From the NCBI GenBank assembly GCA_037447335.1, contig JBBIGV010000053.1, forward strand, positions 1 to 25,307: 25,307 nt of DNA, in the 5' to 3' direction. Each line of letters opens with the position of its first letter. Within the stretch, counting starts at the first letter, position 1. Shown here in pieces: positions 6,971-14,712 of the stretch. Below the pieces are notes generated by a model. It was given only the letters and a program-made list of their open reading frames with translations, ran no database searches and was not told the DNA's origin. Source of the DNA: JBBIGV01 sp037447335. GTDB taxonomy: Bacteria > Bacteroidota > Ignavibacteria > Ignavibacteriales > Ignavibacteriaceae. The translations under genes were made by a program, and so were the position numbers.

Positions 6971-7020
6971 CGAGCATACCCTGCTTAAAGTTTATAATCT
7001 GAAATAAATCAATATAATTA

Positions 7021-9540
7021 ATGAAGAAATACGGATACGCTTTACTAGTTCTGCTTTTTATATTTACAACTGCAGAAATTCTGTCACAACCGGCAAAAGT
7101 TTTAAACTCTTCTGAAATAAAACTTGCACTTAAAAAATTAAATACGCTTGGAAGTATTCTCTATGTTGCCGCACATCCTGATGATGAGAATACCGCCGTG
7201 CTTTCATATTATTCTTCACGCGAATTGTTCAGGACAGGATATTTATCAGTCACAAGGGGCGATGGCGGACAGAATCTTATCGGAAGCGAGCAGGCAGAAT
7301 TACTCGGTGTAATCCGTACACAGGAACTTATCGAGGCGCGAAAGATTGACGGCGCTGAGCAGTTCTTTACACGTGCGATTGATTTTGGATATTCTAAATC
7401 AACGGATGAAACTTTACGTTTTTGGAATAAGCAAAAGATGCTTGAAGATTACGTCTGGATTATCAGGAAATTCCGACCGGATGTAATCATCACGAGGTTT
7501 CCGCTATCCGGGATAGACACACACGGACACCACACAGCTTCGGCAATTCTCGCCGCAGAAGCGTTCAAACTTGCCGGTGATCCAAAAATCTTTCCGGAAC
7601 AGCTAAAATATGTAGAAACCTGGCAACCCGAAAGAATATTCTGGAATGCATGGCTTCCATGGCTGCAACAGCAAAATACTGATCTCTCAACTCTGCTTTC
7701 AATTGATGCAGGAGAGTTTAATCCGCTTCTCGGTAATTCGTATTCTGAAATTTCTGCTTTAAGCAGAAGTATGCATAAAAGCCAGGGCTTCGGCGCTTCA
7801 GGCAGACGCGGTGAAACACTGAACTACTTCAACCTGATTGATGGAAGTCCTGTCTCAAAAAATCTTTTTGAAGGAATTGAAACAAGCTGGAAACGGGTAG
7901 AAGGTTCAGAAACCGCTGCTGAACTGCTTAAAGAAGCTGAAGAAAATTTCAATCCTTTAAATCCCACAGAAATTCTTCCGGTACTTTTCGAAGCATATTA
8001 CCATCTTCAAAATCTTCAAGAGGATTATTGGGTCCCTCTGAAAATTAAAGAACTGAAAAATGTTATCTTTTCCTGTTTGGGATTGTGGATTGAAGCAATC
8101 GCTGAAGATTATTCCGCCACACCAGGCAGTTCAATCAATATTACCGCCGGAATAGTGAACAGATCAGATGCTGCGGTAACACTTAATGAAATAAATGTTT
8201 CATTTAATGAATCAGTAAAGAACATTGAACATCAGCTTGTAAAAGGAAATTTCTTTGAGAAAAAAATTGGAATAGAACTGCCGGAGTCAATCCCGTTCAC
8301 ACAGTCATACTGGTTAGATGAACCGTTTAATCATGGCAGCTTTAATGTATCAGATCAAACGCTCATTGGTAAGGCAGAGAATGATCAGGCAGTTACTGCT
8401 GAATTTTTGATTGCAACTGAATTTGGAGAGGTTACATTCACCACTCCCCTGCTTTTCAGATGGACAGACCCGGTAGGAGGTGAAAAATACCGTCCATTGG
8501 AAATAACTCCTGATGTTACAATAAATTTTCAGGATAAAGTTTTTTTGCTTCCCGATAACTCAGCGAAAGATATAACTGTAACACTAAAAAATAATTCTGA
8601 TTCTGCTGAAGGTGTATTAAGACTTGATTTACCACCTGATTGGAAAATAATGCCGGATGAAATTCCTTTCGTCTTTTCACGCAAAGGTCAGGAATCAATT
8701 TTTACTTTTTCAATATTACCGCCTGAGAGTGCTTCTGAAACAGTATTAAAAGCTGAGGCGCAAATAGGGTACAAAAAATTTAACCGGAGTATGATCACAA
8801 TTTCATATCCGCATATCCTTACGCAAACATTATTTCCTGCAGCGGAAACAAAACTAATACGCCTCGATACAAAGAAAACTATTTCTAATATTGGTTATAT
8901 AATGGGATCGGGCGATCAAATACCGGATTTCCTGAATCAACTCGGATATAATGTTACTGTATTGAATGATATGCAGCTTCACAACAGCGATTTATCTGTT
9001 TACAATGCGATTATTACAGGAATCAGAGCTTATAATACAAGAGAAAGTTTAAGCCTTTATCATCAAAGGCTGCTCGATTATGTTTATGAAGGTGGAACAC
9101 TGGTAGTTCAATACAATGTGAATCGGGGCTTGCATACAGAAAATTTAGGACCTTACCCATTCAGCATATCACGCAACAGAGTAACTGATGAAACCTCGGA
9201 AGTGAAATTCCTGAACCCGGAACATCAGCTTCTTAACTATCCTAATAAAATCACAGAAAAGGATTTTAAAGGCTGGGTTCAGGAGCGCGGTTTATATTAC
9301 GCCGGTGAATGGTCAAATGAATATGATACTGTTATTTCTTTAAATGACCCGGGTGAAGAGCCAAAAGAAGGAAGCCTGCTATTTGCAATTTACGGTAAAG
9401 GAGTTTTTATTTACACAGGTGAATCATGGTTTCGTCAATTGCCGGCAGGAGTTTCCGGCGCATACAGATTTTTTGTTAATCTAATTTCATCAGGTACGGC
9501 ATTAAAAGAATACGATCGGAAAAATCGAATTGCTCATTAA
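7021..9540 (+). CDS. Secreted PIG-L family deacetylase with C-terminal amidotransferase-like domain
   Basis: Predicted exported N-deacetylase of the PIG-L/LmbE family, zinc-dependent, acting on an N-acetylglucosamine-type or other N-acylated substrate. Residues 1-22 form a signal peptide. The catalytic domain (about 44-250) shows AHPDDE at 51-56, which supplies zinc ligands and the catalytic Asp, and HGHH at 168-171. A middle region of about 350-600 looks beta-rich and resembles NEW3/Ig-like modules (LKNNSDSAEGVLRLDLPPDW). From about 617 to 830 the sequence resembles a class I amidotransferase/ThuA-like fold (IGYIMGSGDQIPDFLNQLGY, YEGGTLVVQYNVN) without an obvious Cys nucleophile, so it is probably not an active amidotransferase. 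This 839-residue architecture is familiar from Bacteroidota. The substrate is not evident; the gene starts the plus-strand run. Confidence 0.88.
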   Translation: MKKYGYALLVLLFIFTTAEILSQPAKVLNSSEIKLALKKLNTLGSILYVAAHPDDENTAVLSYYSSRELFRTGYLSVTRGDGGQNLIGSEQAELLGVIRTQELIEARKIDGAEQFFTRAIDFGYSKSTDETLRFWNKQKMLEDYVWIIRKFRPDVIITRFPLSGIDTHGHHTASAILAAEAFKLAGDPKIFPEQLKYVETWQPERIFWNAWLPWLQQQNTDLSTLLSIDAGEFNPLLGNSYSEISALSRSMHKSQGFGASGRRGETLNYFNLIDGSPVSKNLFEGIETSWKRVEGSETAAELLKEAEENFNPLNPTEILPVLFEAYYHLQNLQEDYWVPLKIKELKNVIFSCLGLWIEAIAEDYSATPGSSINITAGIVNRSDAAVTLNEINVSFNESVKNIEHQLVKGNFFEKKIGIELPESIPFTQSYWLDEPFNHGSFNVSDQTLIGKAENDQAVTAEFLIATEFGEVTFTTPLLFRWTDPVGGEKYRPLEITPDVTINFQDKVFLLPDNSAKDITVTLKNNSDSAEGVLRLDLPPDWKIMPDEIPFVFSRKGQESIFTFSILPPESASETVLKAEAQIGYKKFNRSMITISYPHILTQTLFPAAETKLIRLDTKKTISNIGYIMGSGDQIPDFLNQLGYNVTVLNDMQLHNSDLSVYNAIITGIRAYNTRESLSLYHQRLLDYVYEGGTLVVQYNVNRGLHTENLGPYPFSISRNRVTDETSEVKFLNPEHQLLNYPNKITEKDFKGWVQERGLYYAGEWSNEYDTVISLNDPGEEPKEGSLLFAIYGKGVFIYTGESWFRQLPAGVSGAYRFFVNLISSGTALKEYDRKNRIAH

Positions 9541-9558
9541 TTAAAGGAAATGAATTGT

Positions 9559-9702
9559 ATGTCAATCTTTAAGAAAAAACATACTACTGAAAGTGAAAGA
9601 CCACCGGTCTTTAAAACATGGAATTACTGGTACATCATTATCATTGTAAACCTGTTAGCATTGATCGCTCTGTTTTTCATCTTCACAAAATTTTTTGAAT
9701 GA
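9559..9702 (+). CDS. 47-residue single-span membrane protein coupled to a symporter
   Basis: This small gene lies in the 158-nt space between the PIG-L gene and the symporter. The product starts MSIFKKKHTTESERPP, continues to a Trp/Tyr-rich entry (TWNYWY) and one strongly hydrophobic helix of about 22 residues (about 23-44), and ends KFFE. The charge pattern suggests the N-terminus is cytoplasmic. The ATG at 9559 is preferred over an in-frame ATG at 9550 because AAAGGA (9543-9548) is 10 nt upstream of the former and only 1 nt from the latter. Its TGA overlaps the symporter ATG (ATGA, 9699-9702), so the two are translationally coupled. It may be an accessory or stabilising subunit of the symporter, analogous in arrangement to other small-subunit/symporter pairs, but I do not recognise the family. 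Confidence 0.75.
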   Translation: MSIFKKKHTTESERPPVFKTWNYWYIIIIVNLLALIALFFIFTKFFE

Positions 9703-11393
9703 GAAGCCTCGACTGGATAGTACTTATCGGCTTTACAACTTTTATTGTTGTATACGGTGTATGGAAAGGCAAAGGCAGCAAAGATATGCAGGGGTATTTA
9801 CTTTCCAACAAAGATATGAAGTGGTACACCATTGCATTTTCTGTAATGGCTACACAGGCAAGTGCTATTACTTTTCTATCTACTCCCGGGCAAGGCTATG
9901 TTGACGGAATGCGTTTCGTTCAGTTCTATTTCGGATTGCCGCTTGCAATGATAATTCTCTGTGTAACGGCAGTACCTCTTTATCATAAATTAAAAGTTTA
10001 TACCGCATACGAATACCTTGAAAATCAGTTTGATCTGAAAACAAGAGCGCTTGCTGCTTTTTTATTTCTCATCCAGCGTGGTCTTGCTGCAGGACTTACA
10101 ATTTATGCCCCATCTTTAGTCTTATCTGTATTACTTGGATGGAACATTTACCTTACAAATTTTATTGTTGGTGTACTGGTAATAATTTATACAACTGCGG
10201 GCGGGTCTAAAACAGTCGGCTGGACTCAGTTTTATCAGCTCATTATTATTATGGTGGGGATGTTCGCTGCCTTTTTTATGATAATCTGGCTGCTGCCGGA
10301 CGAAATGTCATTTCTCGATTCAATGAAAGTTGCAGGTAAGCTGGGCAAATTGAACGCTGTTGATTTTTCTTTTGACCTGGATAATCGGTACAGCTTCTGG
10401 TCCGGAATTCTTGGAGGATTATTTTTGCAGCTTTCATACTTTGGCACTGATCAGTCGCAGGTTCAGCGATATCTTACCGGAAAATCTGTGGGGCACAGCA
10501 GGATGGGTTTGATATTTAACGGGCTCGTAAAAATACCAATGCAGTTCTTTATCCTTCTGATCGGCGCTGCATTATTCGTCTTTTATCAGTTTGCAGTGCC
10601 TCCCCTGTTTTTCAATCCGGTGGAAACCAACAAAGTTAAATCAGGTGTTTACGGTGAAACGTATGAACAACTGGAAGAAAGATACACAGATATACATCTT
10701 TCAAGACAAGGTCAAATTAACGAGTTGATATCTGCAATGCATAATGGTGATGCCGGGCTTGTTGAAGAGATTGAAAGTAAGATTGATGCATCACAAGAAG
10801 AAATTTTCGCAATACGCAATGAGGCGCTAAGCCTGATAAAACAGAATGATCCTGCATCAAGTACAAATGATACAAATTATATCTTTCTTACATTTGTTCT
10901 TACATATTTACCTGCAGGTCTGGTAGGACTGCTGCTTGCTTCAATATTATTTGCATCAATGTCTTCAACTTCATCCGAAATAAACGCTTTGGCTTCCACA
11001 GCGGTGGTGGATATTTACAAACGACTTATTAAAAAAGATGCAAGCGATAAACATTATGTTATTGTTACGAAGTCTGCTACTGTTTTTTGGGGCATACTGG
11101 CAATCTTTTTTGCAGAGCTTGCAAGCCACATGGGGTCACTTATAGAGGCTGTGAATATACTTGGATCACTTTTTTACGGAACAATATTAGGAATATTTCT
11201 TTTGGCGTTTTATTTCAAATGGATAAACGGAACATCGGCTTTCATAGCTGCAATAATCGCGGAAATCTTTGTTATTGCTTCTTTTCTATTCACAGATATT
11301 TCCTTTCTCTGGTACAACGTGATTGGCTGCCTGCTTGTTATTATCTTTGCAGTAATCATTAATCCATTTACAAACAAAACGAATAGGTCTTAA
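9699..11393 (+). CDS. Sodium:solute symporter (SSS family)
   Basis: Inner-membrane transporter of the SSS family that drives solute uptake with a sodium gradient. The 564 residues contain about 13 hydrophobic helices. Family features are FSVMATQASAITFLSTPGQGY (about 47-67, split here across two helices), the conserved QRGLAAGLTIYAPS region near 126-139, FGTDQSQVQRYLTGKS near 249-264 and SMSSTSSEINALAS near 423-436, which is the sodium-site helix. A charged, helix-forming insertion of about 90 residues (about 302-393) separates two membrane segments. The substrate cannot be told from sequence alone; sugars, myo-inositol, N-acetyl sugars or sialic acid are all possible, and the adjacent deacetylase might point to amino sugars. 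The start overlaps the tiny upstream gene, and the rhomboid ATG follows the stop directly. Confidence 0.9.
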   Translation: MRSLDWIVLIGFTTFIVVYGVWKGKGSKDMQGYLLSNKDMKWYTIAFSVMATQASAITFLSTPGQGYVDGMRFVQFYFGLPLAMIILCVTAVPLYHKLKVYTAYEYLENQFDLKTRALAAFLFLIQRGLAAGLTIYAPSLVLSVLLGWNIYLTNFIVGVLVIIYTTAGGSKTVGWTQFYQLIIIMVGMFAAFFMIIWLLPDEMSFLDSMKVAGKLGKLNAVDFSFDLDNRYSFWSGILGGLFLQLSYFGTDQSQVQRYLTGKSVGHSRMGLIFNGLVKIPMQFFILLIGAALFVFYQFAVPPLFFNPVETNKVKSGVYGETYEQLEERYTDIHLSRQGQINELISAMHNGDAGLVEEIESKIDASQEEIFAIRNEALSLIKQNDPASSTNDTNYIFLTFVLTYLPAGLVGLLLASILFASMSSTSSEINALASTAVVDIYKRLIKKDASDKHYVIVTKSATVFWGILAIFFAELASHMGSLIEAVNILGSLFYGTILGIFLLAFYFKWINGTSAFIAAIIAEIFVIASFLFTDISFLWYNVIGCLLVIIFAVIINPFTNKTNRS

Positions 11394-12131
11394 ATGCTGC
11401 TTCCTGTTGGCGATGACAACCGTGACCGAAGAATTTTTCCGGTCATAAATTATTCGCTGATCATACTCAATCTTTTTGTATTCATTTATTTTCAGGGATG
11501 CGGCAGTGATACAATTTTCACTTACACCTACTCATTAGTACCTGCAGAAATTATTTCGGGTGAAGATATTGTAACTGAACCGAGTACAGTAACTGATCCT
11601 TTAACCGGTATCAGATATACAATACCCGGTCTTCAGCCTACTCCAATCTCCGTTTATATTGCCCTGATAACATCAATTTTCATGCACGGTGGATTAGCGC
11701 ACATAATCGGCAACATGCTTTTCCTGTTTATCTTCGGGGATAATATAGAGAACAAATTAGGTCACTTTCGATATCTGCTTTTTTATTTACTATGCGGAAT
11801 TGCCGCTTCATTAGCTCACGTTTACGTAAGCGTCATATTGGGAAGCAATTTGCTTATTCCCCTGCTTGGCGCATCCGGCGCTATATCCGGTGTGCTGGGC
11901 GGATATCTTTTACTTTTTCCGAAAAGGAGAGTCCGGGTGCTGTTGTTTTACATCTTCACAGATGTTCCCGCTTTAGTTGCTATAGGGTTCTGGTTTATCT
12001 TCCAGGTGATAGAAGGTCTGGGGATGCTCACTTCAGGCGCAGACGGCGGCATTGCTTACGGAGCGCACATCGGCGGTTTTATTTTTGGTCTGATTACAAT
12101 CAAATTCTTCATTAAGTATAAATGGACTTAA
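11394..12131 (+). CDS. Rhomboid family intramembrane serine protease
   Basis: Intramembrane protease cutting transmembrane helices of client proteins. The catalytic dyad is visible as Ser161 in GASGAISG (159-166) and His225 in AYGAHIGG (221-228). The upstream oxyanion-site motif HGGLAHIIGNMLFL (98-111) supplies His103 and Asn107. Six or seven hydrophobic segments fill the 245 residues, and a loop of about 45 residues follows the first helix (about 38-82), which is typical of bacterial rhomboids of this type. The ATG directly follows the symporter TAA, so it is in the same operon. Clients are unknown; a link with the symporter or the tiny single-span protein is possible but only inferred from position. 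Confidence 0.93.
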   Translation: MLLPVGDDNRDRRIFPVINYSLIILNLFVFIYFQGCGSDTIFTYTYSLVPAEIISGEDIVTEPSTVTDPLTGIRYTIPGLQPTPISVYIALITSIFMHGGLAHIIGNMLFLFIFGDNIENKLGHFRYLLFYLLCGIAASLAHVYVSVILGSNLLIPLLGASGAISGVLGGYLLLFPKRRVRVLLFYIFTDVPALVAIGFWFIFQVIEGLGMLTSGADGGIAYGAHIGGFIFGLITIKFFIKYKWT

Positions 12132-12200
12132 AGGGTTGCGCCTTATCATAAAAATATTAAATTGTTAAAGGAAGACTAAGATAAACTACAGGAGGATTTT

Positions 12201-12464
12201 ATGGCTAGTTCAAATGATAAACTTACAGGTTTTCTGACAGGCTTACTTGCAGGAGGAATTGCAGGTGCAGCAATAGCGCTGCTTTACGCTCCCAGCTCAG
12301 GAAAGGTACTGCGTAGAAAAATCGGACGAACCACAGAGGAAATGCTCGATGATATTAACGAATACTACGAATCAGGTTTATCCAAAGCAGAAGAACTTTT
12401 CCACGATGGGAAGAAAAAAGCAAGCAATATTATAGACGATGCTAAAAAGATTATTAACCGTTAA
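12201..12464 (+). CDS. YtxH-like small membrane protein
   Basis: An 87-residue protein of the YtxH/gas-vesicle-GvpP-like family, of unknown precise role and often linked with stress. A glycine-rich membrane helix at about 8-28 (FLTGLLAGGIAGAAIALLYA) is followed by the family hallmark LLYAPSSGKVLRRKI (27-41) and then a charged, coiled-coil-like tail. A near-perfect AGGAGG (12190-12195) lies 5 nt before the ATG, one of the strongest ribosome binding sites in the window, which suggests high expression. It stands 69 nt after the rhomboid gene and is followed by a long terminator, so it may be a monocistronic unit or the end of the upstream operon. Confidence 0.88.
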   Translation: MASSNDKLTGFLTGLLAGGIAGAAIALLYAPSSGKVLRRKIGRTTEEMLDDINEYYESGLSKAEELFHDGKKKASNIIDDAKKIINR

Positions 12465-12472
12465 TATTTACG

Positions 12473-12533
12473 AAAGCTGAATTTTCATTCTTACCGGATA
12501 AGTTTCCGGGTATTATGGAAGTTCAGCTTTTTT
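12473..12533 (+). terminator. Long intrinsic terminator after the YtxH-like gene
   Basis: A perfect 9-bp outer stem AAAGCTGAA (12473-12481) / TTCAGCTTT (12522-12530) is followed by a run of six T residues (12528-12533). Inside the 40-nt loop is a second stem CCGGA/TCCGG (about 12494-12509), giving a two-tier structure. It lies 9 nt after the YtxH-like stop codon, and separates that gene from the TetR regulator. Confidence 0.7.
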
Positions 12534-12612
12534 ATAAATACCCATTCGCATTTCAATTCTTAATTAGTAATTTTTCACTATCTAATTTTAATATCTTTTC
12601 AGGAACAGCCAA

Positions 12613-13188
12613 TTGGCTAACGAACGAAAAACACAGATAATTAAAGCCGCAGCAAAAAGATTTGCACGTCATGGTTTAACTAAAACAACTCTTGATGAAA
12701 TTGCACGTGATCTGAGGATTGGCAAAGCCTCCATTTATCATTACTTCGAATCGAAGGAAGAATTGTTTTATGACACTATTGATTGGGAGGTATCACGCTT
12801 CATATCCGAAATAAAATTTATTTTTAACGATGAAGCAATTGATCTGAGAGAAAGGTTTGCAGCTTATTTCCTGTTAAAAGAAAATATATACACCGATTTC
12901 AAATTGATCTACGATCTTCTGATTCTGCTGCTTAGAGATGATACATTTGAAAGAGAAAAAACAATACTAACAAAACTGCTGAAGCTCGAGGAAGATATAC
13001 TAAAGCTTGTATTCAGTTCTTTGTTCAGCAGCAGGATAGAATCTGTAAACCCTGCTCTGCCTTCATTTTTTGTTTATTCAAGCTGGGGACTATTATTCGG
13101 TAAAAGAATCGGTAACATAGTTAAACCCGATAAGCCTTCAGTAACTAAAGATCTGTTATTAAAAAGCATAGACCTTATCCTGGAATAG
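12613..13188 (+). CDS. TetR/AcrR family transcriptional regulator
   Basis: One-component repressor with an N-terminal DNA-binding domain and a ligand domain. The helix-turn-helix (about 8-52) is canonical: IIKAAAKRFARHGLTKTTLDEIA, then DLRIGKASIYHYFESKEELF (33-52). The remaining residues to 191 are helical without an obvious ligand family. The start is a TTG with AGGA 8 nt upstream; no ATG upstream is in frame nearby, and this start gives the expected N-terminus for TetR proteins. It is a single gene between a terminator and the convergent phoU end (12 nt apart). Targets are unknown; TetR genes often control a neighbouring gene, so the YtxH-like gene or itself are candidates. Confidence 0.92.
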   Translation: MANERKTQIIKAAAKRFARHGLTKTTLDEIARDLRIGKASIYHYFESKEELFYDTIDWEVSRFISEIKFIFNDEAIDLRERFAAYFLLKENIYTDFKLIYDLLILLLRDDTFEREKTILTKLLKLEEDILKLVFSSLFSSRIESVNPALPSFFVYSSWGLLFGKRIGNIVKPDKPSVTKDLLLKSIDLILE

Positions 13189-13200
13189 TAATTCTCATCT

Positions 13201-13908
13201 TCAACTTACATCATCATCGTCATCATCTTCAGATGCTTCACTTAAGAAAAACTTTTCATACTGATGTTTTACTAATTGTGCTTCAACAATAAAGAAAACA
13301 TCTTCGGCAATGTTTGTAGCATGATCACCAAGCCTTTCAAGCTGACGGGAAATAACCAGCATTGCAACTGCATCTTCGATATCGTTGACGTTTTCTCTCA
13401 TTACGTCTTTAAGTATCTGATGATTTTCAACATTATACTGATCAAGCATGTTGTCAGACTGAATTACTTTCTGAGCAAGCTTTGCGTCATTTTCAATAAA
13501 CGAATCAATCGCATTTCTTATCATCTCCTTAACAAGCTTTGTCATTTCGATATAACGGGTTTTGTTAATGAAGTGGGGCTTCTTTTTCAAAATAAGAAAA
13601 TTTTCCGCAATATTAACGGATAGGTCACCAATTCTTTCGAGGTTGGCATTAATAGTTAAAGCAGACATTATCAGCCTGAGATCCATTGCTACCGGCTGGT
13701 TAAGTGCGAAAATTTTCTGGCATATTTTGTCGATCTTCAGATCAAATTTATCCACTTTTTTATCGCGTTCTATTACGAGGTTTGCAAGTTCAAAATTCTC
13801 TTCATCAACTGCGCGGATTGCAAATTCAACCTGTTCATCAACAAGGCTGCACATTTTAATTAAGCGGGTTTTCAGCTTTTCAAGCTGCTGTTCAAAGTGT
13901 CTTTCCAT
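13201..13908 (-). CDS. phoU: PhoU, phosphate uptake regulator
   Basis: Cytoplasmic modulator that links the Pst transporter to phosphate signalling and limits phosphate uptake. Two tandem three-helix domains each carry the metal-cluster motif: ERIGDLSVNIAE (91-102) and ERLGDHATNIAED (191-203). The 235 residues match family length, with an unusual acidic tail EDDDDDDV at the end, encoded by a short run of GAT/GAC codons. It is the last gene of the pst block, 30 nt after pstB. No PhoR/PhoB two-component pair is in the window. Confidence 0.96.
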   Translation of the reverse strand: MERHFEQQLEKLKTRLIKMCSLVDEQVEFAIRAVDEENFELANLVIERDKKVDKFDLKIDKICQKIFALNQPVAMDLRLIMSALTINANLERIGDLSVNIAENFLILKKKPHFINKTRYIEMTKLVKEMIRNAIDSFIENDAKLAQKVIQSDNMLDQYNVENHQILKDVMRENVNDIEDAVAMLVISRQLERLGDHATNIAEDVFFIVEAQLVKHQYEKFFLSEASEDDDDDDVS

Positions 13909-13938
13909 AATTATTTTTATTTTAATTTAAAAAATATT

Positions 13939-14697
13939 TTAGCCAAATCTACCGGTAACATAATCTTCAGTCTGTTTGATTGACGGATTTGTGAATATTT
14001 TAGTTGTTCTGTCGTATTCAATCAGTTCACCGATATAAAAGAATGCTGTATGATCACTAACACGCGCCGCCTGCTGCATATTATGGGTTACAATTACAAT
14101 GGTGTACTTTGTCTTTAATTCGTGTATCAGCTCCTCAATTTTAGCAGTTGAAATCGGATCAAGGGCACTGGCAGGCTCATCCATTAAAATAATTTCCGGT
14201 TCAACTGCAAGTGCGCGTGCAATACACAATCTTTGCTGCTGCCCGCCGGATAAACTTAGAGCTGGTTCATCCATTCTATCCTTAACTTCATCCAGAAGTG
14301 CAGCCTGTATTAAAGTGCGCTCAACAATCTGATCAAGCGTTTTTTTGTCAGTAATTCCGTTTATTCTCGGTCCGTAAACAAGATTTTCAAATATTGTTTT
14401 TGGGAACAGGTTTGATTTCTGAAAAACCATCCCCACACGCTTTCTGAGATTGACTACATCAAGATTCTTACTATAGATATCAACGCCATCAATTTTTACA
14501 TCACCCTTAATTATTACGTTATCGATCAGATCATTCATCCTGTTTATTACCCGCAAAAAAGTTGACTTGCCGCAACCGGATGGTCCGATAAACGCAGTAA
14601 CTCTTTTAGCAGGAATATCCATACTAATATTTTTTAATGCCTGATTAGCTCCATAAAAGAGACTTAAATCTTTAACTTGTATTTTTATACCTTTCAT
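13939..14697 (-). CDS. pstB: PstB, phosphate ABC transporter ATPase
   Basis: ATP-hydrolysing subunit of the high-affinity PstSCAB phosphate importer. Motifs are Walker A GPSGCGKST (38-46), Q-loop VFQKSNLFPKTIFEN (91-105), signature LSGGQQQRLCIARAL (149-163), Walker B IILMDEPASALDP (169-181) and an H-loop in VIVTHNMQQAARVSD, a phrase characteristic of PstB. At 252 residues it is full length. It follows pstA by 15 nt and precedes phoU. Confidence 0.97.
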   Translation of the reverse strand: MKGIKIQVKDLSLFYGANQALKNISMDIPAKRVTAFIGPSGCGKSTFLRVINRMNDLIDNVIIKGDVKIDGVDIYSKNLDVVNLRKRVGMVFQKSNLFPKTIFENLVYGPRINGITDKKTLDQIVERTLIQAALLDEVKDRMDEPALSLSGGQQQRLCIARALAVEPEIILMDEPASALDPISTAKIEELIHELKTKYTIVIVTHNMQQAARVSDHTAFFYIGELIEYDRTTKIFTNPSIKQTEDYVTGRFG

Positions 14698-14712
14698 CTT
14701 CGATACTTAATA

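Noticed and set aside
13276..13930. Plus-strand open frames of 115 and 122 codons over phoU
   Set aside because: They are antisense shadows of the well-conserved phoU gene, without ribosome binding sites or recognisable products.
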